Of a stretch of DNA of 19,022 nucleotides, positions 6,322 to 14,441 are shown piece after piece. Numbering within the stretch: the first letter of the stretch is position 1; each line of letters opens with the position of its first letter. Origin of the DNA: Cytophagales bacterium (GTDB taxonomy: Bacteria > Bacteroidota > Bacteroidia > Cytophagales > Cyclobacteriaceae); NCBI GenBank assembly GCA_020063545.1, contig JAGUUF010000272.1, positions 1 to 19,022 on the forward strand. The letters are read 5' to 3'. The position numbers and the translations under genes were made by a program. The notes under the pieces were generated by a model, which was not told where the DNA came from, did no database searches, and saw only the letters and a list, made by a program, of their open reading frames with translations.

Positions 6322-7578
6322 ATGCGTGCTGCCGTTTTGTTCGGGATGATGCTGGTGCTGCGGATAGCGGCAGCCAATTACATCTTTATACCAATGGACG
6401 AGCGCCAGGCCAACCACCTGAAGGCCTATGGCATAGCATACTGGATTTTGCGCTCCGAAACCGAGGTTGACTGGCTGCTGAATTACCGCGGGGGTAGTTT
6501 TATGTGCCAGTACCACCCGGCCATACACAACGAACTGGTAGTGCGCGGGGTGAGTTTCGAAATCATTTCCTCCGCACAGGCCAACCAGATCATCAGCGAA
6601 ATTGCCAGCCCGGCCCTGAACTACGACATCATGAAGCTGGAAAAATATCCCCGCATAGCGGTGTATTCGCCAAAAAGTGCCCAGCCGTGGGACGATGCCG
6701 TAACCCTTGTACTGAACTATGCCGAAATTCCGTATGACCTGATTTACGATGACGAGGTGCTGGCCGGCATGCTGCCTAAGTACGACTGGCTGCACCTGCA
6801 CCATGAAGACTTTACCGGGCAGTACGGGAAATTCTATAATTCATTCGGCCACATGCCCTGGTATATTGAACAACAAAAGGAAGCCGAAGAGATGGCCCGC
6901 AAACACGGCTTCCATAAAGTATCGCAACTGAAACTTGCCGTTGCAAAAAAAATAAAAGAGTTTGTTGCCGGAGGCGGATTTATGTTTGCCATGTGTTCGG
7001 CCACCGACAGCTATGATATTGCCCTTGCTGCCGAAGGCATCGACATTTGCGAACGGATGTACGATGGCGATCCGGCCGACCCTCGCGCCCAGGAGAAACT
7101 TGATTTCGAACGAACACTTGCCTTTACCGATTTTAAACTGGTGCGCGACCCGTACCAATATGAATTTTCAAACATTGACAATCAGCCGAACGAACGCGGG
7201 CTGCGCCAGGATAATGATTACTTTACCGTATTCGAGTTCTCAGCCAAGTGGGATCCGATACCCACCATGCTCACCCAGAATCATACAAAAGTGATCAAAG
7301 GATTTTTCGGCCAGACCACGGGCTTCAAGAAACACCTGATTAAGCCCGATGTGGTAATTATGGCCGAAAACCGGGAGATAAAAGAAGCCAAATACCTTCA
7401 TGGCGTACTGGGAAAAGGTTTCTGGACATTCTATGGCGGCCATGACCCCGAAGATTACCAGCACCAGGTTGGCGAGGAGCACACCGACCTGAACCAACAC
7501 CCCAATTCGGCCGGGTACAGGCTCATCCTCAATAATGTGCTGTTTCCGGCAGCAAAAAAGAAAAAACAAAAAACCTGA
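6322..7578 (+). CDS. Exported conserved protein usually labelled 'asparagine synthetase B'; function unknown, GATase1-like fold possible
   Basis: From the ATG at 6322 the product is 418 residues, starting with a signal peptide that ends near AAA|N at residue 18; an earlier TTG at 6289 gives no better start. From memory, close relatives (ANYIFIPMDE..., GIAYWIL, LLNYRGGSF, PWDDAVTLVLNYAEIPYD, DWLHLHHEDFTGQYGKF) are widespread in Bacteroidota and carry the database name asparagine synthetase B. I see neither the N-terminal nucleophile Cys of glutamine amidotransferase class II nor the SGGxDS ATP-PPase loop of real AsnB, and the protein is exported, so that name is wrong or inherited. A segment GGGFMFAMCSATDS with Cys225 resembles a nucleophile elbow, and GGHDPED with His374 near the end recalls the His-Glu pair of class I amidotransferase or ThuA-like folds; this is inference. 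The gene for a small lipoprotein follows after 27 bases. Confidence 0.85.
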   Translation: MRAAVLFGMMLVLRIAAANYIFIPMDERQANHLKAYGIAYWILRSETEVDWLLNYRGGSFMCQYHPAIHNELVVRGVSFEIISSAQANQIISEIASPALNYDIMKLEKYPRIAVYSPKSAQPWDDAVTLVLNYAEIPYDLIYDDEVLAGMLPKYDWLHLHHEDFTGQYGKFYNSFGHMPWYIEQQKEAEEMARKHGFHKVSQLKLAVAKKIKEFVAGGGFMFAMCSATDSYDIALAAEGIDICERMYDGDPADPRAQEKLDFERTLAFTDFKLVRDPYQYEFSNIDNQPNERGLRQDNDYFTVFEFSAKWDPIPTMLTQNHTKVIKGFFGQTTGFKKHLIKPDVVIMAENREIKEAKYLHGVLGKGFWTFYGGHDPEDYQHQVGEEHTDLNQHPNSAGYRLILNNVLFPAAKKKKQKT

Positions 7579-7605
7579 TTGCACGGCATTTGTTAATTTT
7601 GATCA

Positions 7606-7983
7606 ATGCCACTACAACTTTTCCTTTTTGCAGGCCTTATAGCCCTCTTCCCGGCTTGTCATTCAACAAAGAATGTTGCAGATGCTGCGTTTGAAAAGTT
7701 TATACAAAGCCAACTACCCGGGGCTGAATTGATTTATAATTCAACAAAGGATTTTGTGCTATGCCTTTCGAAATCTTCGGAGCCGGCAACCGGCCGAAAG
7801 GCGTATCTTGTTGTGGAAGTCGCAACGCACAAAACAATCACCGAGGGATCGTTCATGCCGGGTTACTTAAAATGGCTGAACAACGATGAACTGGAACTGT
7901 TCGATGCCCCCGGAATGATTAACAAACAGGAGGATAATGCCTTCAATAAAAAAATTATTAGAATCCGATCAACGAAATCCTGA
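7606..7983 (+). CDS. Small probable lipoprotein of unknown function
   Basis: I do not recognise this 125-residue protein. It starts at an ATG with a hydrophobic stretch, LFLFAGLIALFPAC (about residues 5-18), followed by HSTKN; the cysteine at residue 18 could be lipidated, but Pro and Phe at the -2 and -3 positions make a weak lipobox. The rest is a compact soluble domain with a YLVVEVATHKTITEG strand-like stretch and a PGYLKWLNNDELEL segment, perhaps a small beta-rich fold. It sits 27 bases after the previous gene and 4 bases before the start of the T9SS-exported protein, so it is probably translated from the same message. A role linked to one of those exported proteins is possible but not shown. 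Confidence 0.75.
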   Translation: MPLQLFLFAGLIALFPACHSTKNVADAAFEKFIQSQLPGAELIYNSTKDFVLCLSKSSEPATGRKAYLVVEVATHKTITEGSFMPGYLKWLNNDELELFDAPGMINKQEDNAFNKKIIRIRSTKS

Positions 7984-7987
7984 TTAC

Positions 7988-10900
7988 ATGTCACTGAACA
8001 AACTGTTTGCACTGGTTCTTGTCTTCTGCCTGTCTATTCTTGGCGTATTGTTTTTCGATCCTTTAAATAATAGTAACATCCAGGCTGTTTTAAACCAGGT
8101 TGAGTCCGGGTATGAAGGAATGGACGACCCTGAACAATTTGTTCTATTTCACAGAGGCATACGTACACGCGAGGGCGAACTGCAACCGGGATATCGGCCC
8201 GCGTATAAAATAAAGGAATTGCAAAAAGCCAAAACCGAAGCCGCCCGTAAAAAAGCCGGTAGGCAGCAAACAAATGGCGTGTTGGAGTGGACTGAGCGCG
8301 GCCCGGCCAATGTGCCAGGCCGCACCCGCGGGCTTATTGTTGATCCCATCGATCCGCAACGCAATACCTGGTTTGCCGGCTCGGTTGCAGGAGGCATCTG
8401 GAAAACCACCAATGGCGGCCAAAGTTGGACTCTGCTTACACCGGATTTACCCAACCTGGCCACCACGGTTATTGCCATGGCCGAATCTAACAACAACATT
8501 ATGTACTGCGGTACAGGCGAAGGGTTTGGTAATGTAGATGGCGTGAACGGCAACGGTATGTTCAAGTCGGTGGACAGGGGAATTACCTGGACCTACCTTC
8601 CGTCAACAGCAAACTTCAGCGATGTTAATCGGTTGATTATTGATCCGGCTAATGCTGATATTGTTGTTGTTGCCACCAACAACGGAATTTACCGCACCAC
8701 CAATGGCGGTACCAACTGGACGCAGGTTTCCACGCTCTCGTTCATTCAGGATTTGAAAGCTACACCCGGAAATTTCAACATCCAGTATGCCGCCAGAAAT
8801 GGTTTTGGTGTTTTAAAATCCACCGATGCCGGACAAACCTGGTTCAGTTCAAATACCGGTATGAACGTTACGGGCCGCGTTGAGATTGCTGTATCACCAG
8901 CAAACCCAAACCGCATTTTCGCAAGTGCCGAAGGAAGTCTTTCCACAACCAACTCCGATCTCTACATGTCCGACAACGGTGGTGTAAACTGGTCGCTGGT
9001 AGATGTAACCTTTAACGGCACAGGTGTAAATTTCCTTGGTGGACAGGGCTGGTACGATAATACCATTGCGTGTGATCCCTTTAATGCAAACATAGTTTAC
9101 TATGGTGGTGTCAACCTCTTTCGCACTCAAATTACCGGAGGGTCCACTGTGGTGGGCTCCTATTCCCTTCAGCAGAATGCCACAACAAATTTTATGGAGT
9201 TGGTTACGTTTACTGGTGCCTCCAACGGAAACTTCCAGGTTGGGCCGCAGGCTAATTCCATTTCCGTGGAGTTACGTTTTGGTCCCGGAAAATCGCAGAA
9301 AGCGCATAGGTTTCTCGTTCCTGAAGGAGCAACCTCTGGTGTACCTGAGGCCAATTACAGTTATGTTGATTACGTGGACGTTCCGTTTGAAGCATGGGAC
9401 ATCACCAACAACCGGCAACTCATGGTATCGTTCCGCGACCAGGGGCGGGATGGCCAGTTTAACCTGATTAACTTCAACACCGATGGCCCCGCCCTACAAC
9501 AAAGTCGAGAATACGTGTATGTGAATAACGTAACCTATAATGCTTCAGAACCAAACGCAAACATCGCGGTAAATGGCGGGCAGGTTTTTAATATGATGTA
9601 TAATGTTTGGCCCTACCTGGCAGAAGGAAAATCATGGCCTGCAGATATTGTGGAGGCGCAACTAAGGTTTTTGTTTACCTCCGTTCCGAAACTCAATGCT
9701 TCCACGATTACTGTATCGGATGCTTACGGGCAGTTCGACAGCAAAAACCGCTTCCAGACTTTCGGGGTGGATATGCATCCCGATCAGCATAACATCCTGG
9801 TAATTCCCATGTCGGGCAGCACATACAAATTACTGGTGGCCAACGATGGCGGATTGTTTGTTTCCAATACTTCATCAACTCCTGGCACTGCACAGGGCAA
9901 CTGGACGATGGCCGGTAACACGTACAACACCAGCCAGTTTTACGGAGCCGATAAGCGGCCGGGCAAAGATGAATACTTTGGCGGCATGCAGGATAACGGT
10001 ACCTGGAAATCACCTGCAAATGCGGTTGCTTCCTCCACCACCAACTACATCTTTAACCTGGGCGGTGACGGGTTTGAGGTATTGTGGCACAGCCTGGACG
10101 ATCAGAAACTGATTGGCGGATCGCAGTTCAATAATTTTTCGCGCTCAACCAATGGCGGTAGCAGCTGGACACCGGCAACCACAGGAATAACGGGCAGTTC
10201 ACCCTTCATTTCCAAATTGGCAAACTCTAAGCTAAATCCGGAGACTATATTTACCGTTACCTCTTCCGGTGTTTTCCGATCCACCAACTTCGGTGTAAAC
10301 TGGACGTTGACCCCCATTACCGAAAAGTGGGGCGGCAGCACATTTCTTGATGTAGAAGTATCGCAGGCCAATGCCAACATTGTCTGGGCAGGCAGCGGCA
10401 TGTCGGCCACGCGCAACCTGCATGTATCCACCAATGGCGGGCTGTCTTTTTCTATAACCAATAACTTTACAGGTGTAACAATGGGCACCATCAGTAAACT
10501 TGCTTCCCATCCATTCGAAGCCAATACTGCCTATGCCCTGTTTTCGTTTGCCGATGCACCCAAGGTATTGCGCACTACCGACCTGGGACAAACCTGGCAG
10601 GATATTTCTGGCTTCGGCACTAATCCGGAAAGCAGCACCGGGTTTCCTGATGTGGCTGTTTACTGCCTTTACGTTCGGCCGGATAATCCCAACATTATCT
10701 GGGTAGGTTCTGAAATCGGGATTATTGAGTCGCTCGATAACGGTCAGACCTGGGCATTGATTGACGACTTCCCGAAAGTATCCGTTTGGGATATGAAAGG
10801 CCAGGACGACCAGGTGGTAATTGCCACCCACGGCCGCGGCATCTGGACGGCTACCATTGATGCATTGCAAGCGCCTTACCGAAAACCTGAAGTAATCGGT

Positions 10901-11929
10901 TTCGGAACATCTCCACAGGAAGAATTGAAACTAAAGGTAAAGGTGGAAGAAAACTTCGACAGCGTGCAGGTATTTTCAGGCACTACAAAACTCGGCACTA
11001 TTCCCGCAACAACGCCTTCTGAAATTGTTCTAAGTATTTCAAACCTTACACCTGGCAACAAGGAAGTGAGACTAATCGGATACAAAAGTGGCGGTCCTGT
11101 TCATTCCAAAACACAGGTAATTAATCACATGGACGTACTTACTCTGGAAGACAACTACTCCACTTATTTCAATTCCGTTTCAGATTTAACAGTAACGGGT
11201 CTTTCGCTTCAAACTACACCAGGGGGCAACAGCAACGAGCGCACCATACTGCAAACCCAACACCATTACATCAATAATTTTGAGTACACCTTTCTCATCC
11301 GCCATCCGATAAAAGTAAATGCAAGCTCACCCCTGCTTGTCTATCGCGATATCGCCATTGTTGAGCCCGTTAACGATTATGTTGTGGTCGAGGCAACCAC
11401 CAATGGCCTTGACTGGATTGCACTTACCCCTTTGTATGATGCCACGTATAACACAACCTGGCTAACCGCTTACAATGCCGGCCAGCCGGGGCACAAGTCC
11501 ATGTTTGCTGAGCATATAGTTGACCTTTCAGAAACATTTACCGATGGCGATGAAATCCTTATCCGTTTCCGCATGAAGACCAGCCCGGCAACCAATGCAT
11601 GGGGCTGGGCCATTGATTTTGTAAACATCCAGATGGCGCCTACAGGAATTGAAAAACCGAATTCGGCCATTCAATCCATTTCATTGTTTCCAAACCCTGC
11701 CAATGAATTTGTAGCTGTTGCTTTCGACCTAAAGCGAAGCACACCGGTTAACATAAAGATTATTGATCAATCCGGCAGGCAAATAACCATGCAAAACCTG
11801 GGCTGGAAGGATGCCGGCAAACACATCCAGCGCATGGAGTTAGGCAACCGGCCGGAGGGATTTTATTTCTTGGTTTTGGAGGCAGCCGGTGAAACTACAA
11901 CACTAAAATTTGTAGTACGAAAGAACTAA
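7988..11929 (+). CDS. Secreted Asp-box (BNR/sortilin-like) beta-propeller protein with C-terminal T9SS sorting domain
   Basis: I chose the ATG at 7988 (1313 residues), 4 bases after the previous stop, because it opens directly into a hydrophobic export segment (residues 5-25); the ATG at 7937 overlaps the previous gene and adds 17 polar residues. At least ten Asp-box-like turns occur, e.g. KTTNGGQSW (about 138), RTTNGGTNW (235), KSTDAGQTW (277), SDNGGVNW (328), RSTNGGSSW (719), RSTNFGVNW (764), RTTDLGQTW (862) and SLDNGQTW (915), closing with ATHGRGIWTA, as in WD40/YVTN/BNR-like propellers. A segment of about 190 residues without Asp boxes (roughly 385-575) interrupts the propeller. Residues about 970-1220 form further beta-rich domains. 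Residues 1228-1313, starting SISLFPNPANEF and ending TTLKFVVRKN, are a type A T9SS sorting domain, so the mature protein is secreted or surface-attached. Asp boxes alone do not show sialidase activity. The ligand or substrate is unknown. Confidence 0.93.
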   Translation: MSLNKLFALVLVFCLSILGVLFFDPLNNSNIQAVLNQVESGYEGMDDPEQFVLFHRGIRTREGELQPGYRPAYKIKELQKAKTEAARKKAGRQQTNGVLEWTERGPANVPGRTRGLIVDPIDPQRNTWFAGSVAGGIWKTTNGGQSWTLLTPDLPNLATTVIAMAESNNNIMYCGTGEGFGNVDGVNGNGMFKSVDRGITWTYLPSTANFSDVNRLIIDPANADIVVVATNNGIYRTTNGGTNWTQVSTLSFIQDLKATPGNFNIQYAARNGFGVLKSTDAGQTWFSSNTGMNVTGRVEIAVSPANPNRIFASAEGSLSTTNSDLYMSDNGGVNWSLVDVTFNGTGVNFLGGQGWYDNTIACDPFNANIVYYGGVNLFRTQITGGSTVVGSYSLQQNATTNFMELVTFTGASNGNFQVGPQANSISVELRFGPGKSQKAHRFLVPEGATSGVPEANYSYVDYVDVPFEAWDITNNRQLMVSFRDQGRDGQFNLINFNTDGPALQQSREYVYVNNVTYNASEPNANIAVNGGQVFNMMYNVWPYLAEGKSWPADIVEAQLRFLFTSVPKLNASTITVSDAYGQFDSKNRFQTFGVDMHPDQHNILVIPMSGSTYKLLVANDGGLFVSNTSSTPGTAQGNWTMAGNTYNTSQFYGADKRPGKDEYFGGMQDNGTWKSPANAVASSTTNYIFNLGGDGFEVLWHSLDDQKLIGGSQFNNFSRSTNGGSSWTPATTGITGSSPFISKLANSKLNPETIFTVTSSGVFRSTNFGVNWTLTPITEKWGGSTFLDVEVSQANANIVWAGSGMSATRNLHVSTNGGLSFSITNNFTGVTMGTISKLASHPFEANTAYALFSFADAPKVLRTTDLGQTWQDISGFGTNPESSTGFPDVAVYCLYVRPDNPNIIWVGSEIGIIESLDNGQTWALIDDFPKVSVWDMKGQDDQVVIATHGRGIWTATIDALQAPYRKPEVIGFGTSPQEELKLKVKVEENFDSVQVFSGTTKLGTIPATTPSEIVLSISNLTPGNKEVRLIGYKSGGPVHSKTQVINHMDVLTLEDNYSTYFNSVSDLTVTGLSLQTTPGGNSNERTILQTQHHYINNFEYTFLIRHPIKVNASSPLLVYRDIAIVEPVNDYVVVEATTNGLDWIALTPLYDATYNTTWLTAYNAGQPGHKSMFAEHIVDLSETFTDGDEILIRFRMKTSPATNAWGWAIDFVNIQMAPTGIEKPNSAIQSISLFPNPANEFVAVAFDLKRSTPVNIKIIDQSGRQITMQNLGWKDAGKHIQRMELGNRPEGFYFLVLEAAGETTTLKFVVRKN

Positions 11930-12541
11930 TCAATGCATCCGGTCGGGGCGAAGGGTAAGGTTTCGGATAATCTCTGCTTCCTGCTCCAGTAATTCGCGCC
12001 AGCGCCTGTCAACATCAGCAGCCGGCCTGTATTCCTTAGCCAGCGAAAGAAAATTTTTATAATGCCCGGCTTCTGATACCATCAGCTCATAATAAAATTC
12101 TGCAAGGGCCTTATCGGGAATATTTTTCCACAGCATTTTAAACCGCTCGCAACTGCGCGCCTCTATCAGCGCATTCATCAGCAGCCTTTCAACCAGTTGT
12201 TCTTCGCGGCTTCCTCCTTTGTGGATAATTTTCTGTAACGCCTCCACGTACTCATCCCTTCGCTGTTTACCCAGCGGAAGTTTCCGCTTTTTCAATTCAG
12301 CTACCACCCGCTCGAAATGATTCCATTCTTCGGCCACAACCGGGGTTAGCACCTCTACCAGTTTTTCCTTATCCGCATACTGAACAATCAGCGAAATGCA
12401 TGATGATGCCGCCTTTTGCTCGCAATAGGCATGATCGACCAGCACGTCATGAATATTCTTTCCGGCCATATCGGCCCAACGCGGATCGGTGGGAAGTTCA
12501 AGCCCCAGCGTGTATTTATCTTTTGCCTCCTTCTTAATCAT
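11930..12541 (-). CDS. miaE: tRNA-(ms2io6A37)-hydroxylase, MiaE family
   Basis: MiaE is a non-haem diiron monooxygenase that hydroxylates the isopentenyl group of ms2i6A37 in tRNAs reading UNN codons. The 203-residue protein from ATG 12541 has the ferritin-like ligand set: Glu41 (DHAYCEQKAASS), Glu72 and His75 (EEWNHFE), Glu127 (EARSCER), and Glu157 and His160 (SEAGHYKNF). A longer frame up to 12694 is rejected because it would lie inside the upstream gene and lacks family similarity. The start overlaps the porin stop by 8 bases (ATGATTAA), which suggests translational coupling in an lpxK-porin-miaE message. Its stop codon abuts the stop of the convergent propeller gene with no spacer. miaA and miaB are not in the window. 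Confidence 0.93.
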   Translation of the reverse strand: MIKKEAKDKYTLGLELPTDPRWADMAGKNIHDVLVDHAYCEQKAASSCISLIVQYADKEKLVEVLTPVVAEEWNHFERVVAELKKRKLPLGKQRRDEYVEALQKIIHKGGSREEQLVERLLMNALIEARSCERFKMLWKNIPDKALAEFYYELMVSEAGHYKNFLSLAKEYRPAADVDRRWRELLEQEAEIIRNLTLRPDRMH

Positions 12542-14441
12542 AAAACGACCAGTCAAAACCGAAGTCAAGCACATTGCGCACACCGGGATAACCGGGAGTG
12601 GGTACCGGCCCGGTATTGCTGAATGCTTTAAACAAATTATGATACCGTAAAAAAATACGGCCCCGCAGTACTTTGGCATTAAGAAAGACATCAATTACCG
12701 GAAAATCGGGTGCCTTTATTTCCTTTTGCTGGTAGAATTGCTGGATAACCGGGTCGTAGCCGTAAGCATAATACTGCGACTTCCAATGCGCCTCTACGCC
12801 AACCTGGAAATCGAAATTACCGCCAAACCAGAGATTTGAGTACGCCAGCTGACTGTTTACAAACAACCGGGGCAGTTGAATGGCGTCACCGGCATTTTCG
12901 AGTACATTGGAATATATTCCGCTAACGGTAAGGAGCAGGTTCCGCACCGGCATTACTGAAAAACGAAGTTCAGGGTTAACAATAGTCTGGTAGCCTTCGG
13001 TTTGAACCGGCAGCACTGTTTGGTCAATACCGTAATCATCTTTCTTAAAAAAAACCAGGTTACGGAAGGTACTCAACCCAACACCCGGGTAAATGCTAAT
13101 TCGCTTTGACCGATAAATCAGGTTACCCTTAATACGGCTGGCTTCGGTGTTGCTGAAATTATTCAACCAAATATCGTGGCTGCCGCGGTAGGCCTGTTGT
13201 AAGAAGGAAGGTGTATAAACCGAACGATCCATGGAGGCTTCAAACCAGCGCGATTGAATGGACCCGTTTATACGGTAACGGTCGTCCAGCATCCACTCGG
13301 CATAGCCTGTTACCGTTACCCACGTTTTAAGGTCGAGTGTCATCCGGCCTCCAACATAGAACTCAGTTCCCGATGTGGTAAGGTAAAAGTTGTCTTCATC
13401 AAAGTATTTGTAGTCCATGTTGAAATTCCTGAACGTAACGAACCCATTGTAAAACAGTTTTAACAGGTTTCCTTTAATCCCCAGTTCATTTCGGATGGTC
13501 CGAAACTTAACTTCATCCCTTGTTATGGCACTGTCAACCACCACGGCATCGAAGAACAAACTTCCGTTCGGTTCATTCTGATCGAGAAACTGGTTGCGCT
13601 GCCTGTAACTGTTAAACTGGTGATACACCTGCAACCCATTTCCTAGTTTATACTGGTGATACAGGTGATAATTTCTTCTGAGGTCATTGCTCTCGGCATT
13701 TTGAAGCCACGGCTGGGCATTAATCAGAAATAAATCTTCAACGGCATACTCGCCATCCAACTTAACGCCACCGTATTCAAACACCCGGTGGTACATGCGT
13801 CTGAAATCGGCCAGCAATGCATAGGCACTGTCTTTACTGTGGTAGCTTAAAAAGATGTCGTAATAGTTACTGCGCACATTCCGGTCGCCTTTGCCCTGCC
13901 GTTGCACCTGCTTATCAATAAAAAGGCCATTAAACGTAAAACCAAAGTTAAGCCGGGGGTTAATGTTGCGGCTGTACACCACATTGGTAACCGATCTGCC
14001 CCTGCCACCCAGCACTACATGCATGTTGGAGTAGGGCGAGCGTGTGTTGAAATAGCGGGGTACTTCGGTATTCCAGTATACATCGTAGGCATTAAAGCCC
14101 GGCCGAACGCCAATTATTTCAGGTGCTGAGTTGTAAATGGGTGTTATTGCCGTCCCGATATTACCAAGGTCCTGGTATTTGTTCTCAAACCGCTCCACAT
14201 ATCCAAACCGGTGGAATTCGCGAATGACCGTATCAATCGGGTAGGTTTGCCAACGGTTATAAAAAATCTCATCTTTTGTAAAATACCGGGATGTGGTCGG
14301 TCCGTAAATCTGCCGGGTGGTATCATCAATAATCCGGGAGCCAACGCGCGGGCGTTCTTCTTCCTCCTGGGCCATGGTGGGTAACGAAACGGCCAGGGCA
14401 AACAAAATCAGGATGCCGGAATGCTTACTGCGGGGTTGCAC
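12534..14441 (-). CDS. Putative outer-membrane porin (Bacteroidetes PF14121-type)
   Basis: The product is 635 residues with an N-terminal signal peptide (ILILFALAVSLPTMA|Q, cut near residue 24) and then a long series of alternating aromatic and polar strands rich in Tyr, Phe, Arg and Asn, typical of a large beta-barrel. Phrases such as APEIIGVRPGFNAYDVYW, YFNTRSPYSNMHVV and RNINPRLNFGFTFNG match my memory of the Bacteroidetes 'putative porin' family. It ends FGFDWSFYD, close to the aromatic C-terminus of barrel proteins. The start appears to be GTG at 14439-14441, overlapping the last 17 bases of lpxK; no in-frame ATG precedes the signal peptide. It should reside in the outer membrane. The transported solute is unknown and its presence beside lpxK fits envelope biogenesis. 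Confidence 0.87.
   Translation of the reverse strand: MQPRSKHSGILILFALAVSLPTMAQEEEERPRVGSRIIDDTTRQIYGPTTSRYFTKDEIFYNRWQTYPIDTVIREFHRFGYVERFENKYQDLGNIGTAITPIYNSAPEIIGVRPGFNAYDVYWNTEVPRYFNTRSPYSNMHVVLGGRGRSVTNVVYSRNINPRLNFGFTFNGLFIDKQVQRQGKGDRNVRSNYYDIFLSYHSKDSAYALLADFRRMYHRVFEYGGVKLDGEYAVEDLFLINAQPWLQNAESNDLRRNYHLYHQYKLGNGLQVYHQFNSYRQRNQFLDQNEPNGSLFFDAVVVDSAITRDEVKFRTIRNELGIKGNLLKLFYNGFVTFRNFNMDYKYFDEDNFYLTTSGTEFYVGGRMTLDLKTWVTVTGYAEWMLDDRYRINGSIQSRWFEASMDRSVYTPSFLQQAYRGSHDIWLNNFSNTEASRIKGNLIYRSKRISIYPGVGLSTFRNLVFFKKDDYGIDQTVLPVQTEGYQTIVNPELRFSVMPVRNLLLTVSGIYSNVLENAGDAIQLPRLFVNSQLAYSNLWFGGNFDFQVGVEAHWKSQYYAYGYDPVIQQFYQQKEIKAPDFPVIDVFLNAKVLRGRIFLRYHNLFKAFSNTGPVPTPGYPGVRNVLDFGFDWSFYD

Noticed and set aside
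6322..7578. Asparagine synthetase B as the function of this gene
   Set aside because: No glutaminase Cys at the N-terminus, no SGGxDS ATP loop, and a signal peptide; the name seems to be an inherited database label.
7594..7601. TAATTTTG as a promoter for the small lipoprotein gene
   Set aside because: It ends only 4 bases before the ATG, so transcription would begin inside the gene, and there is no -33 element.
8407..10445. Recurring accaatggcgg-type DNA repeats
   Set aside because: They are the codons for repeated TNGG turns of the Asp-box protein, not an independent DNA repeat or CRISPR.
7988..11929. Sialidase activity for the Asp-box protein
   Set aside because: Asp boxes are structural turns; I see no sialidase FRIP motif or catalytic arginine arrangement.
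12542..12694. N-terminal extension of MiaE up to 12694
   Set aside because: It lies wholly within the porin reading frame, is unlike MiaE, and the ATG at 12541 has an 8-base coupled overlap with the porin stop.
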